Positions 1 through 8,225 of a stretch of DNA of 38,105 nucleotides are shown in pieces. This DNA comes from Ignavibacteria bacterium (GTDB lineage: Bacteria; Bacteroidota; Ignavibacteria; Kapaibacteriales; Kapaibacteriaceae), in the NCBI GenBank assembly GCA_013204605.1, contig JABMNI010000055.1:1-38105 (forward strand), read 5' to 3'. Numbering within the stretch: position 1 is the first letter of the stretch; each line of letters opens with the position of its first letter. The notes under the pieces were generated by a model. It was not told where the DNA came from. It saw only the letters and a list, made by a program, of their open reading frames with translations, and did no database searches. The translations under genes and the position numbers were made by a program.

Positions 1-1
1 C

Positions 2-40
2 GGCGCCGCAGTTTCTGCTCCGGTAACAATCGTCAAGTAA
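2..40 (+). CDS. Possible C-terminal end of an upstream gene (partial)
   Basis: In frame 2 the window opens with about twelve codons ending ...SAPVTIVK and then TAA. This is a plausible protein end that precedes a perfect terminator hairpin at 106-138. The other two frames are also open for a short distance (frame 1 to 75, frame 3 to about 26), so the frame choice rests only on residue composition. The product cannot be named. Confidence 0.22.
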   Translation, partial: GAAVSAPVTIVK

Positions 41-105
41 ACACAACCACGCAGGAGCTCAAACCCCAACGGTAAGACTCCTGGTACGGATAAAAAATCC
101 ATTCC

Positions 106-148
106 GCCGCTCTCATACCTCTCCGGTATGAGAGCGGCTTTATTTTTG
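106..148 (+). terminator. Intrinsic terminator upstream of lnt
   Basis: A perfect 14-bp inverted repeat pairs 106-119 with 125-138 (5-nt loop TCTCC) and is followed by TTTATTTTTG. This is a classic Rho-independent terminator for whatever gene ends to the left. The lnt start codon lies only 14 nt past the stem, so the hairpin is also close enough to affect lnt initiation. Confidence 0.9.
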
Positions 149-152
149 CACT

Positions 153-1862
153 ATGAACTCATCCTGGTTATTCGCTGCACTGTCTGGGCTTATGCTTGGC
201 CTTGCCTTCCCGCCATCTGCTGTAGGCCCTTTGTGCCTGATTGCATACGTGCCATTTCTATATGCCATAGTAACGCAGTCGCAAAATTGGTCGAGGGGAA
301 AGGCCTTGGTTTTGACATACCTAATGTTTTTTATCTATCATGCATCTAGCAACTGGTGGATAAGTTCGTGGCAAGAACAAACGGATCCGTTCCTTTTCTT
401 AAGCGGCATTTTGCTCGCACTATTTCATCCGTTCTTCCTTGCCCTGCCATTTTGGATACTGATTTACATCCACAAAAAGTTGGGGTCGATAGTAACACTT
501 GCAATATCGCCATTTGCAATTGCTGGCTTCGAATGGTTGCATGGCCAAACTGATGCTTCGTACCCTTGGCTTACAACCGGCTACTCACTTATCAACACGC
601 CGTTAGCCCAAGCCGCAGATCTGATTGGTGTGTATGGTCTGACGTTTTTAATTGTAACCACCAACACCGCCATTACATGGTATTTGTTGTGTAATTACAA
701 TGGTAAGGGTAGCACGAGTAACAGTAGCGGTAGCAACAACAAAACGTCTAAAAAACCACTGTACGCTTTAACGGTTTTCATGCTTGTGTGGGTTGCGTAC
801 GGTGTGTATAGGGAACAATCGCTGAACAGCGGAGATAAACAAACCACTCAAAGCACTCAAACATCTAAAAGCTCACTGTCACCTACAGAAACACGTAGCC
901 CCCTAAAAGTGGCCTTAGTGCAGCCTAATGAAGATCCGTGGAATAAATGGGCTGATCCCCGAGAACAGGTAAACAAGCACCTGCAACTCACGAATGCGGC
1001 CATTCGGGCTAATCCGGATGTCGACCTTGTTGTGTGGAGTGAGACGGCCATTCCGTACGTAATAATGGACAGATCATTTGCCGATGATTGGAGGGTGATT
1101 CGGGATTGGGTAGATTCCTCGCACTTTAGCTTGCTAACGGGTTTTGCGCAGCGTGTGGTGTATGCTCCGCAGACAGCGCCACCTTCCGCCCGGCACTCCG
1201 AGGCTGATGCGTCCGTCCGCTTCGACACATTTAACGCGGCCTTGCTTGCCATACCTAACCAACCGCACGTGCAAGTTCACCAAAAGTCTATGCTCACCCC
1301 TTTTGCCGAGCGGCTTCCGTTTGCCGATCAGCTGTCTTTCGGGATGAAATGGATTGAATGGGGCGTAGGCATTTCCGCATGGGGTAAGGGGCTTACCAGA
1401 ATACCGCTAAACGGCAGTTCGGCCCACCTAAAAAATGCCAGCATAGGCCCGATTATTTGCATCGAGAGTATATATCCGGAAGTGGCTCGTGACTTTGTAA
1501 ATAATGGAGCTACGGTGCTTTGTGTTATTACAAACGATGCTTGGTACAATGGCACCTCTGGACCACGTCAGCATTACTGTATTGCTCAAATGCGGGCTAT
1601 CGAACAACGACGTTGGCTGTTCCGCGTGGGTAATTCGGGAGTTACCGGCATTATCGATGCGCGAGGCAAATCAGTAACAGAAATTCAGCCGGAAATTCCA
1701 GGCGTTTGCGTGGGCGTCGTGGAACAATCAACCGAGAAAACAGTTTACTCGTATATCGGTAACTTACTCCCCGAAACCTCCTTCTATATCACTTGTCTAA
1801 TAGCCCTTTTTGCACGATTTCCACTTTTCATTCGTAAAATGCAGGTTCGTACCAACCAATAA
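153..1862 (+). CDS. lnt: Apolipoprotein N-acyltransferase
   Basis: Lnt transfers the third acyl chain to the N-terminal cysteine of lipoproteins at the inner membrane, the last step of lipoprotein maturation. The 569-residue product starts with a run of hydrophobic helices (about 1-180, another near 203-220) and continues with a carbon-nitrogen hydrolase domain (about 250-525). The catalytic triad is visible as E297 (WSETAIPY), K378 and C436 (ICIES). A C-terminal membrane helix follows. The first residues match the usual Lnt start with its AFPP motif, and a stop at 129-131 rules out a longer N-terminus. No Shine-Dalgarno is visible. Low-complexity Ser/Asn/Thr stretches (about 184-200 and 222-248) lie around the last helix before the catalytic domain. 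The window's lipoproteins (28265, 34405) would be substrates. Confidence 0.93.
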   Translation: MNSSWLFAALSGLMLGLAFPPSAVGPLCLIAYVPFLYAIVTQSQNWSRGKALVLTYLMFFIYHASSNWWISSWQEQTDPFLFLSGILLALFHPFFLALPFWILIYIHKKLGSIVTLAISPFAIAGFEWLHGQTDASYPWLTTGYSLINTPLAQAADLIGVYGLTFLIVTTNTAITWYLLCNYNGKGSTSNSSGSNNKTSKKPLYALTVFMLVWVAYGVYREQSLNSGDKQTTQSTQTSKSSLSPTETRSPLKVALVQPNEDPWNKWADPREQVNKHLQLTNAAIRANPDVDLVVWSETAIPYVIMDRSFADDWRVIRDWVDSSHFSLLTGFAQRVVYAPQTAPPSARHSEADASVRFDTFNAALLAIPNQPHVQVHQKSMLTPFAERLPFADQLSFGMKWIEWGVGISAWGKGLTRIPLNGSSAHLKNASIGPIICIESIYPEVARDFVNNGATVLCVITNDAWYNGTSGPRQHYCIAQMRAIEQRRWLFRVGNSGVTGIIDARGKSVTEIQPEIPGVCVGVVEQSTEKTVYSYIGNLLPETSFYITCLIALFARFPLFIRKMQVRTNQ

Positions 1863-1873
1863 CCCCTATACCT

Positions 1874-3205
1874 ATGTCCATAAAATTGCTTCCGGCAACC
1901 TTGTTGTCGCTTGTAATGTGTTGTTTTACCGCAACACATGCTCAAGTGAAACCTCTCGTTTTTACTGAATTCGACCTTCCAAACGAAGCCCACGTTATAC
2001 TGTTGGAAGACCACACAGCGCCCGTGGTAGCTACGGTTATCCATTACAAAGTTGGATCGCGCGACGAAGATCCGGCACGTACCGGGTTTGCGCATTTTTT
2101 CGAGCACTTGATGTTTGAGTCGACAGATAAAATTGAGCGCGGAACTGTCGATAAATTAGTAACCGGTGCTGGCGGACAGTTGAACGCTTACACATCCGTA
2201 GATGAAACGGTGTATCATTTTGAAGTGCCGTCAAATCAGTTCAAACTAGCGCTCTGGATTGAGGGCCAGCGTATGCGCAAATTGAACATCAATCCAATTG
2301 GCGTAGAAACTCAACGTGGCGTGGTTAAAGAAGAGCGCAAGAACAGGTACGATAATGCGCCGTATGGTGGGTGGTACGAAAAAGTGCACGCATATTTGTT
2401 TGCCAACACGCCGTATGCGTGGTCGCCAATTGGCAGCTCGCAACATATCGACAGCGCCTCGATTGCTGAATTCAAAGCATTCTATGATTCCTATTATCAG
2501 CCAAACAACGCCATCATTTCCATAGCTGGAGACTTCAATCCCGATGAAGTTCGCGAAGTTCTTAATGCGTATTTCGCGATATACCCCAAAGCTCCCTCAC
2601 CAATAAGGCCGGTGTTTACGGGCTTGCAGCCTATGACGTCGGAAATCCGCGAAACTATTAAAGACCCTAAAGCCCAGTTGCAAGCAATGTTTATGGGGTA
2701 TAGGGGGCTAAGCATGACGGACGATGATGCGTATGCGGCTGATCTACTGTCGGGAATAATGACGCGTGGTGAAAGCTCGCGAATGTACCGTACGTTGGTT
2801 GATAGTTTGCAGGTGGCCGTGCAAGTAAGCATGAGCAGTAGTTCACGGCAGTATGCGGGTTCGTTTTTGGTTATTGGAATTGCCGCACCGGGAAAAGAAC
2901 TTGCCGATGTTGAAGCGGCGATTGATGCTGAGATAAAAAAACTACTCGAAGGTGGAATAACAGATGCAGAATTGGCGAAGGCTAAAAATCAATCCGAAGT
3001 TGAGTTTATTAGTCAGCGCTCAGGGATGTACAATAAGGCGCTTCAACTTGCCAGCTACAGCAGATATTTCGGTAACACGGGTTTAGTGAATAACGAGCTG
3101 GAAAAATATATGAAGGTGACGAAAGAAGACGTTATGCGTGTTGCGCAGAAGATTCTGAAAACAAAGAACAGAGTGGTTCTTAACTATTTGCCGAGCAGGG
3201 GGTAA
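1874..3205 (+). CDS. M16 zinc metallopeptidase, catalytic subunit
   Basis: This is an exported insulinase/pitrilysin-family peptidase of 443 residues. A signal peptide ends near residue 23 (THAQ). The inverted zinc motif HFFEH occupies residues 74-78, with the third ligand expected at E153/E154 in VKEER. The second M16 domain follows to the end. The length and single catalytic half fit M16B enzymes, which work as heterodimers of one active and one inactive subunit. The next gene, 3 nt after the stop, encodes the expected inactive partner, so the two are probably co-transcribed and form a periplasmic complex. The substrate is unknown. The family assignment is firm; the periplasmic location is inferred from the signal peptide. 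Confidence 0.92.
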   Translation: MSIKLLPATLLSLVMCCFTATHAQVKPLVFTEFDLPNEAHVILLEDHTAPVVATVIHYKVGSRDEDPARTGFAHFFEHLMFESTDKIERGTVDKLVTGAGGQLNAYTSVDETVYHFEVPSNQFKLALWIEGQRMRKLNINPIGVETQRGVVKEERKNRYDNAPYGGWYEKVHAYLFANTPYAWSPIGSSQHIDSASIAEFKAFYDSYYQPNNAIISIAGDFNPDEVREVLNAYFAIYPKAPSPIRPVFTGLQPMTSEIRETIKDPKAQLQAMFMGYRGLSMTDDDAYAADLLSGIMTRGESSRMYRTLVDSLQVAVQVSMSSSSRQYAGSFLVIGIAAPGKELADVEAAIDAEIKKLLEGGITDAELAKAKNQSEVEFISQRSGMYNKALQLASYSRYFGNTGLVNNELEKYMKVTKEDVMRVAQKILKTKNRVVLNYLPSRG

Positions 3206-3208
3206 TTC

Positions 3209-5401
3209 ATGAACTATTCAATTAACAAACAAACTCAAAAGCTTATGTATCGGTTGCTGTTTATACTCAGTGTTGTTTTGCTTGTGTCATCAAGTGCTGC
3301 AATCGCTCAAAGTTCCAAGAAGAAATCGTCGAAAAAAACACCGGTTCCTACCAAGATTGAAACAACCGATCCCGCGGCAAAAAAACAAGTTTTAAGTATC
3401 GATGAACAACCTGAACCTTCGGTTGGTACGGCATTTGAATTTCCTGCGTACGATGAATTTACAACCCCTTCGGGGTTGAAAGTTGTTGTAGTTGAGAATC
3501 ATGATTTGCCGGCCGTTTCAATTCGAATGTCGTTTAAAGGTGGAGAAGCATACGATCCAAAGGGCAAAGAGGGAACGGCTTCCGTAATGGTTGATATGTT
3601 GGGAAAAGGCACAAAGACTAAAACGGCGCAAGAGATTGCCACTGAACTCGATGGCATTGGTGCTTCGTTAAGTTTCAGCACCGCCGGCGAGAGTATGTCG
3701 GTTACAGGGTACTCCTTGAAAAAGCACGTGGGAGTTGTGCTAAATATGTTGGGTGACCAGCTCAAAAATCCAGTTTTCGACGAAGTTGAAATGGAGAAGC
3801 TCATTAAGCAATATGTGGCCAACATTGCCAATAGCAAAACGCGACCGATGGACCTGGCGCAGGGTTTGTCGCGCAAGGTTATTTATGGTATGGACAATAT
3901 GCTGGCTAGGCGTCAAACGGAAAAGTCGATTCAAAAAGTGACCAAGAAAGATATCGTTGATTTTTACACAAATTATTTGCGTCCGAACAACGCCGCGATT
4001 TCATTTGTGGGAGATGTAACTGCGAAAGAAGTCAAAGAACTTCTGTCCAAATATTTTAACGGTTGGAACAAAGGAAATATTCCGGAAGTGAAGATCGACG
4101 AGAATGTACTCGAACCAGCTGGAGTATATTTTATTGCTCGAAAAGGGGCTGTGCAGAGCGGAGTAATTGTTTGCTCGCCTGCACCTGCGTATACAGATCC
4201 TGAGTGGGAAAAAGCAGATGTATTGGCGGAATATTTCGGCTCAGGTTTTGGAAGTATTTTATTCTCTACGCTTCGTGAAACATATTCGTATTGTTACTCG
4301 CCGTTTGGATTTGTAACTGGAAGCAAACGATACAATAGAATTGCGTCGGGCGCTGAAGTCAGGTCTAGTGTTACAGATTCGGCATTGAATGTGATAATGC
4401 GCGAAATGCGCAGAGTAGTGTATGAAGGACCGGAAGAGCCCAGATTGGCGAGAAGAGTAGCGTATATGGCTGGAACATATAAAATGGCGTTCGAGCGTCC
4501 GGCTACGGTTGCAACCCTGGCCATGAATGCGTGGCTAAGCGATATTTCCATGGACAGAGTAAAAGGATTCCTGCACCGTATCGAGAGTACAGATGTAGGT
4601 AGTATCCATGAAATGGCGCGTAAACTGTACAATCCATTCAATCAACGAATTATCGTTGTTGGTAATCCGGATGTGCGTGAAAAGTTAGAACAGTTTGGTC
4701 CAGTTTACGATTATAATACTGACTTAGAACCGGTAGCTGATGCACCCATTGAAGCTGTTAGTATTTCGGCCGAGGATTTAATTGCGAAGTACAAAATGGC
4801 AATTGGTGGACCTGCGGTTGATGGTGTAAAGACCGTTACGCTTACTGCAAAAATGATGATGACCATGCAAGGAAACACGTCTGAAGGGTCGTACTCAAGA
4901 ATTCTAAAAATGCCCAACATGGAAAAGAGTACAATCGAGATGCCGGGCTTTAAACAATCGCAATGGGTTGACGGTACAAACGCTTGGGTTTCAATGCAAG
5001 ACGGTCAAGCTGGCGAAGCTGGTGCGGATGAGAAACAACAGCTATTGTTAGAAGCGCGTGCCTTTCCAATTCTGTCGTGGATGGCCGACGGATACAAACT
5101 CACAATCGCTGGTAAAAAGAACGGGCAAATTATTGTCAACGCAGTTTCTTCGGGCGGTAGAAATGAAACGTACTATTTCGATGCGGAAACATTTCTGCTT
5201 ACCAAATCAGAAAAAGAAGTTGTTACACCACAAGGTTCGTTAGTCGTGGTGGATAGGTTTGAAAATTATACAACGGTTGAAGGAGTGAAATTTCCGGGAA
5301 TTGTTCGAACGCAAAATCAATACTACTCAATGGTTCTCGAAAATGAGTACATGTTGAATTCAGTGGTGGACGACGCTACTTTTAGTCCGGCAAACGAGTA
5401 G
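3209..5401 (+). CDS. M16-family inactive partner with C-terminal extension
   Basis: This 730-residue exported protein pairs with the upstream M16 peptidase. A strong AGGGGG ribosome site at 3197-3202 supports the start at 3209; an internal Met (codon 13) directly before the hydrophobic core is an alternative. The signal peptide ends near AIAQ. Residues about 70-510 are an M16 fold in which HxxEH is lost (MVDMLGKGT at the equivalent place), while the second half keeps the FGSxLFxxLRExYxYxYS pattern typical of non-catalytic M16B subunits. Residues about 525-730 are a beta-rich extension resembling the LolA-like or outer-membrane-lipoprotein-sorting fold often found behind such peptidases. That last assignment rests on pattern only. 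The catalytic subunit lies 3 nt upstream. Confidence 0.88.
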   Translation: MNYSINKQTQKLMYRLLFILSVVLLVSSSAAIAQSSKKKSSKKTPVPTKIETTDPAAKKQVLSIDEQPEPSVGTAFEFPAYDEFTTPSGLKVVVVENHDLPAVSIRMSFKGGEAYDPKGKEGTASVMVDMLGKGTKTKTAQEIATELDGIGASLSFSTAGESMSVTGYSLKKHVGVVLNMLGDQLKNPVFDEVEMEKLIKQYVANIANSKTRPMDLAQGLSRKVIYGMDNMLARRQTEKSIQKVTKKDIVDFYTNYLRPNNAAISFVGDVTAKEVKELLSKYFNGWNKGNIPEVKIDENVLEPAGVYFIARKGAVQSGVIVCSPAPAYTDPEWEKADVLAEYFGSGFGSILFSTLRETYSYCYSPFGFVTGSKRYNRIASGAEVRSSVTDSALNVIMREMRRVVYEGPEEPRLARRVAYMAGTYKMAFERPATVATLAMNAWLSDISMDRVKGFLHRIESTDVGSIHEMARKLYNPFNQRIIVVGNPDVREKLEQFGPVYDYNTDLEPVADAPIEAVSISAEDLIAKYKMAIGGPAVDGVKTVTLTAKMMMTMQGNTSEGSYSRILKMPNMEKSTIEMPGFKQSQWVDGTNAWVSMQDGQAGEAGADEKQQLLLEARAFPILSWMADGYKLTIAGKKNGQIIVNAVSSGGRNETYYFDAETFLLTKSEKEVVTPQGSLVVVDRFENYTTVEGVKFPGIVRTQNQYYSMVLENEYMLNSVVDDATFSPANE

Positions 5402-5438
5402 CACCAGCAAGTATCACCAGCAAGTAGCACAAGCAAGT
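5400..5438 (+). repeat. 13-nt tandem repeat, three copies
   Basis: Three tandem copies of AGCACCAGCAAGT occur at 5400-5412, 5413-5425 and 5426-5438, with one mismatch each in copies 2 and 3. The array begins with the last bases of the M16 stop codon and fills most of the gap before the next gene. Confidence 0.9.
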
Positions 5439-5447
5439 GGCATAATA

Positions 5448-6158
5448 ATGAACATTGACCGGTATAGATCTTTGCGTGCGTTCCGTGCTTTACTTCACGG
5501 AGTTTTCCAACCGCAGAACGTATATAAAGCCACAACAGATTCGGCGATGGCAATTTTTGCTATCGCCGTTCTTGTTTTAACGATAGGTTCAGCTGCCTCG
5601 TACATGGCCGAATCCAACAACGCGCAGTTGAAGACCGAGACGGAGCTAATGAAGTCGGCATTGAACGTCGACAAGAATTCCACCAAAAGCGTTCCAATTG
5701 CCGAAAACAATGACGTGACCCTGGCAGTAGGCAACTCACTTTTTATATGGGCAGGGGGCTTACTGGTACTCTCGTTATTATTCTTGGTGCTGGGAAGGTT
5801 CATGTTGGATTTAACGGTAAACTTCAAAATGACACTTGCCAGCGTTGGCAGTACGGCCATCATTTTACTTTCCAAAGAACTCTTCAACTCAATCTTACAT
5901 GTTTCGTTTGGCACTATTCAATACGGAGCCCATCTAGGTGCTTTCTGGGATCCGGTGCAGAGTCCTATTTTATTTTCGTGGCTGCAACGAATTGACATTT
6001 TTAGCCTCTGGGCTTTCCTAAACTGCGGGGCCGCGTTGGTAGGCTGGGGTGGCCTTCACAAGAAATTCGGCTACGCTATAGGGTTCACAGCATGGGTGAT
6101 AACTGTCTGCGCCTTTGGCGTCATTTCAGTACTTGCTGGAATTTTAGCTCAACTGTAA
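5448..6158 (+). CDS. Yip1-like five-helix membrane protein
   Basis: This 236-residue integral membrane protein has no signal peptide. The N-terminal soluble stretch with FQPQNVY is typical of bacterial YIP1-domain proteins. Predicted membrane segments lie near residues 30-53, 96-119, 127-150, 178-201 and 207-235, with a polar loop at about 55-92. Five helices plus the N-terminal motif fit the Yip1 family, whose bacterial members have no settled function. It follows the M16 pair after a 13-nt tandem repeat, with no good ribosome site. Co-transcription with the M16 genes is possible but not shown. Confidence 0.6.
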   Translation: MNIDRYRSLRAFRALLHGVFQPQNVYKATTDSAMAIFAIAVLVLTIGSAASYMAESNNAQLKTETELMKSALNVDKNSTKSVPIAENNDVTLAVGNSLFIWAGGLLVLSLLFLVLGRFMLDLTVNFKMTLASVGSTAIILLSKELFNSILHVSFGTIQYGAHLGAFWDPVQSPILFSWLQRIDIFSLWAFLNCGAALVGWGGLHKKFGYAIGFTAWVITVCAFGVISVLAGILAQL

Positions 6159-6191
6159 CCTCTCCCGCATTCATGTTGTCATCCCCATAAG

Positions 6192-6299
6192 ATGCGCAAC
6201 AGCGGCAACCATAGAACCCACAGATTGACGATCGAAGAATTGGTGTTGATTGCCGATGCGTTTCGAAACGGGGACAAAGCCGCCTTTCATGCTGTTTAA
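6192..6299 (+). pseudogene. N-terminal part of ECF sigma factor, ended by in-frame TAA
   Basis: From the ATG at 6192 the frame encodes 35 residues, including IADAFRNGDKAAFHAV, the standard start of sigma region 2. TAA follows at 6297-6299. The same frame then continues HTFESQVFRFCKHMLG straight into the downstream sigma ORF. ECF sigma factors normally have Tyr or Phe at this point (AFxxLYxxY), so one base change from TAC or TAT explains the stop. No frameshift is needed. Confidence 0.75.
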
Positions 6300-6338
6300 C
6301 ACACGTTTGAAAGCCAAGTTTTTAGGTTCTGCAAGCAC

Positions 6339-6761
6339 ATGTTGGGCAACGAGGAAAATGCTGCGGATGCTTTTCAAGAGACTTTTATCCGTGTGTATGA
6401 ACACCGGCAAACTCTCAACACAAACAATATTAGGTCATGGGTGTTTACTATTTCCCGCAGAGTTTGCCTGAATCACATCAGAGCTCAGCGGAGCAAACAT
6501 GAATCCTTCGACGAGTTAATGCATGCCGCACCCGAGTTTCAACAAACAGATGTTTTTCTCCAACAGGGAATTGAAAAGTCAATTGCTCAACTGCCGGTCG
6601 CGTTGCGAGAAGCCTTGTTGTTGAGAGATATTGAGGGTCACTCCTACAGCGAAATCGCATCGATTGTTGGAATTGATTTATCGCTTGCCAAGGTCAGAGT
6701 ATTTAGAGCTAGAATGATTTTACGAAAACTATTATCACCGTTGGTGCAGGCTGACAAATGA
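6339..6761 (+). CDS. ECF sigma-70 family factor (truncated form)
   Basis: An extracytoplasmic-function sigma factor directs RNA polymerase to a small regulon. As an uninterrupted frame it has 140 residues from M6339 (LGNEENAADAFQETFIRVYEH, region 2.2, then SWVFTISRRVCLNHIR, regions 2.3-2.4). It ends in a region 4 helix-turn-helix (LPVALREALLLRDIEGHSYSEIA, then SLAKVRVFRAR). The usual region 2.1 lies upstream in the same frame but behind a TAA at 6297-6299; with that codon read through, the protein would have a normal length of about 189 residues. The ORF ends in an ATGA overlap with the anti-sigma-like gene, so they are translationally coupled. Either the gene is a recent pseudogene, or the stop is an assembly error, or a short form is made by re-initiation. 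Confidence 0.8.
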   Translation: MLGNEENAADAFQETFIRVYEHRQTLNTNNIRSWVFTISRRVCLNHIRAQRSKHESFDELMHAAPEFQQTDVFLQQGIEKSIAQLPVALREALLLRDIEGHSYSEIASIVGIDLSLAKVRVFRARMILRKLLSPLVQADK

Positions 6762-8143
6762 TACTTGAGCAACTCATATCTAAGTATCTCGACTCTGAAC
6801 TCACGCCTGGTGAGGATTCTGAGTTACGCGGTAAAATTTCGGCCGATCCTATTTCGAAGCAGATTTTCGACGACTCAGTTTTAATGCATATTGGGCTTCG
6901 ATTTGATACAGACCAACCAGTGGTGAGTCCCGAGTTGCGGTCATCAGTTCTAGATGCCATCGACAATACAATCGACGCCGACTCTGTGCCGAAATTCACG
7001 CTGCCTACAACCTCAGGTTTAGGCGGCATCCGTAAACGCAGCTCTGCTATGCTCACTCTTGCAGTTGTATTTCTAGTTTTGTGTCTGCCAACTACGGATC
7101 AGTACATCGGACAACTATATACAACCGACCTTAAAACCAGCACTCCAGTGGCAACCACTCAAACTGCAACCCTTGCTCCGCAGCCCGCTACTTCAGGGGA
7201 TTCCAAGACGCGGAATTCTAGAGTCTTTCTTGTCAACACAATGAACAAGCAAGAGACAGCCAACGCAACTCTGGCTGATAACGCCGGCGCAACTCCAGCT
7301 GAAAACACCAACGCCGCAACGCCAGCCGCTGCTCTCGAGAAATCTAATGCAAGTACATCTGCAAACTCACTTCGTTCAAGTGCTTTGAGCAACATGCTTG
7401 ATGACGAAGCCGTACAAACAAACACAAAGCCCGTTACCCCAAATATTATTTCTGCGGAAATAGGGTTTCGCGCAATGTTTTCAGATGCGAACAATTTTGG
7501 CAAGGGGCTTAGTAGTCCTATTCTGGCAAAACGCTCCTCTATGTCTGATAATGGCGAGGGTGGCGATCAAGTAAGTAGAGTGGTTGCGAGCACTACGTAT
7601 GGAATGGGTTACGGAGCTGTACCGGGCATTACCAATGTCACGCAGGTTGCGCAAAGTATTGCCTACAGTTTTAGTGACGATGGATATATCGGGCTTGAAG
7701 TTGGTGCTACATCGTATACTATGTCTAGAACGGCAATTATTAGGGTAAGCGCTCCGAGTACAACCTCATTGGTGCGAGTGCACTCAGATAAGTCTAAACT
7801 GACGGATATTGCAGAACCAGTTCCTAGCTATAAAAACGAGGAGAGTAACCAGATTACTCGCGAAAGTGTGGTTTGGGGTGCAGCATTTGTTGATAAAACT
7901 CTCATGTCCATAAAAAACTTAGATTTTAATGGTAGGGCTGCTGTAGGTGCTGGTGAAGATGGTCTAATGACGTATGGCAGGGCTTCGGCAAGCTTGAAAC
8001 TATTTCCTTCTATTGCCCTGACTATCGGGGCTGAAGCTCGATTAATGCCGTATAGAATGGGGCCCAATGTGACTGCCGCGTCCAGCGCTACATCTTATGG
8101 TTTTTCACTAAACGCAATTTCAGGAATTCACATACAGTTCTAA
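6758..8143 (+). CDS. Anti-sigma-like membrane protein with long beta-rich C-terminus
   Basis: This 461-residue product overlaps the sigma gene by ATGA. Residues 1-70 (SKYLDSELTPGEDSELRGKI, ADP) match the cytoplasmic head of anti-sigma factors, though without the HxxxCxxC zinc motif. A single membrane helix lies near 97-110. Residues about 120-225 are an Ala/Thr/Asn-rich linker. Residues about 230-461 are Gly-rich with alternating strands (GLEVGATSY, GRASASLKL, ALTIGAEARL) and end in IHIQF, resembling an outer-membrane barrel end. The head is inferred to hold the sigma factor at the inner membrane, with the rest in the periplasm. A true outer-membrane barrel attached to an inner-membrane helix would be topologically odd. 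Nothing clearly identifies the C-terminal domain. Confidence 0.68.
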   Translation: MILEQLISKYLDSELTPGEDSELRGKISADPISKQIFDDSVLMHIGLRFDTDQPVVSPELRSSVLDAIDNTIDADSVPKFTLPTTSGLGGIRKRSSAMLTLAVVFLVLCLPTTDQYIGQLYTTDLKTSTPVATTQTATLAPQPATSGDSKTRNSRVFLVNTMNKQETANATLADNAGATPAENTNAATPAAALEKSNASTSANSLRSSALSNMLDDEAVQTNTKPVTPNIISAEIGFRAMFSDANNFGKGLSSPILAKRSSMSDNGEGGDQVSRVVASTTYGMGYGAVPGITNVTQVAQSIAYSFSDDGYIGLEVGATSYTMSRTAIIRVSAPSTTSLVRVHSDKSKLTDIAEPVPSYKNEESNQITRESVVWGAAFVDKTLMSIKNLDFNGRAAVGAGEDGLMTYGRASASLKLFPSIALTIGAEARLMPYRMGPNVTAASSATSYGFSLNAISGIHIQF

Positions 8144-8225
8144 GCTTTTCAATTATTCAACAAACGAAAGTTTGTATATTGTAATCCTTAGATTTTACGG
8201 GATATTAATTAGTTACGGAGAAATT

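Noticed and set aside
857-1252. Antisense open frame within lnt
   Set aside because: It lies wholly opposite a well-supported catalytic domain and its translation resembles no protein family.
6258-6338. Frameshift as the cause of the broken sigma gene
   Set aside because: The sequences before and after the stop are in the same frame (6192, 6297 and 6339 differ by multiples of three), so a single nonsense codon is enough.
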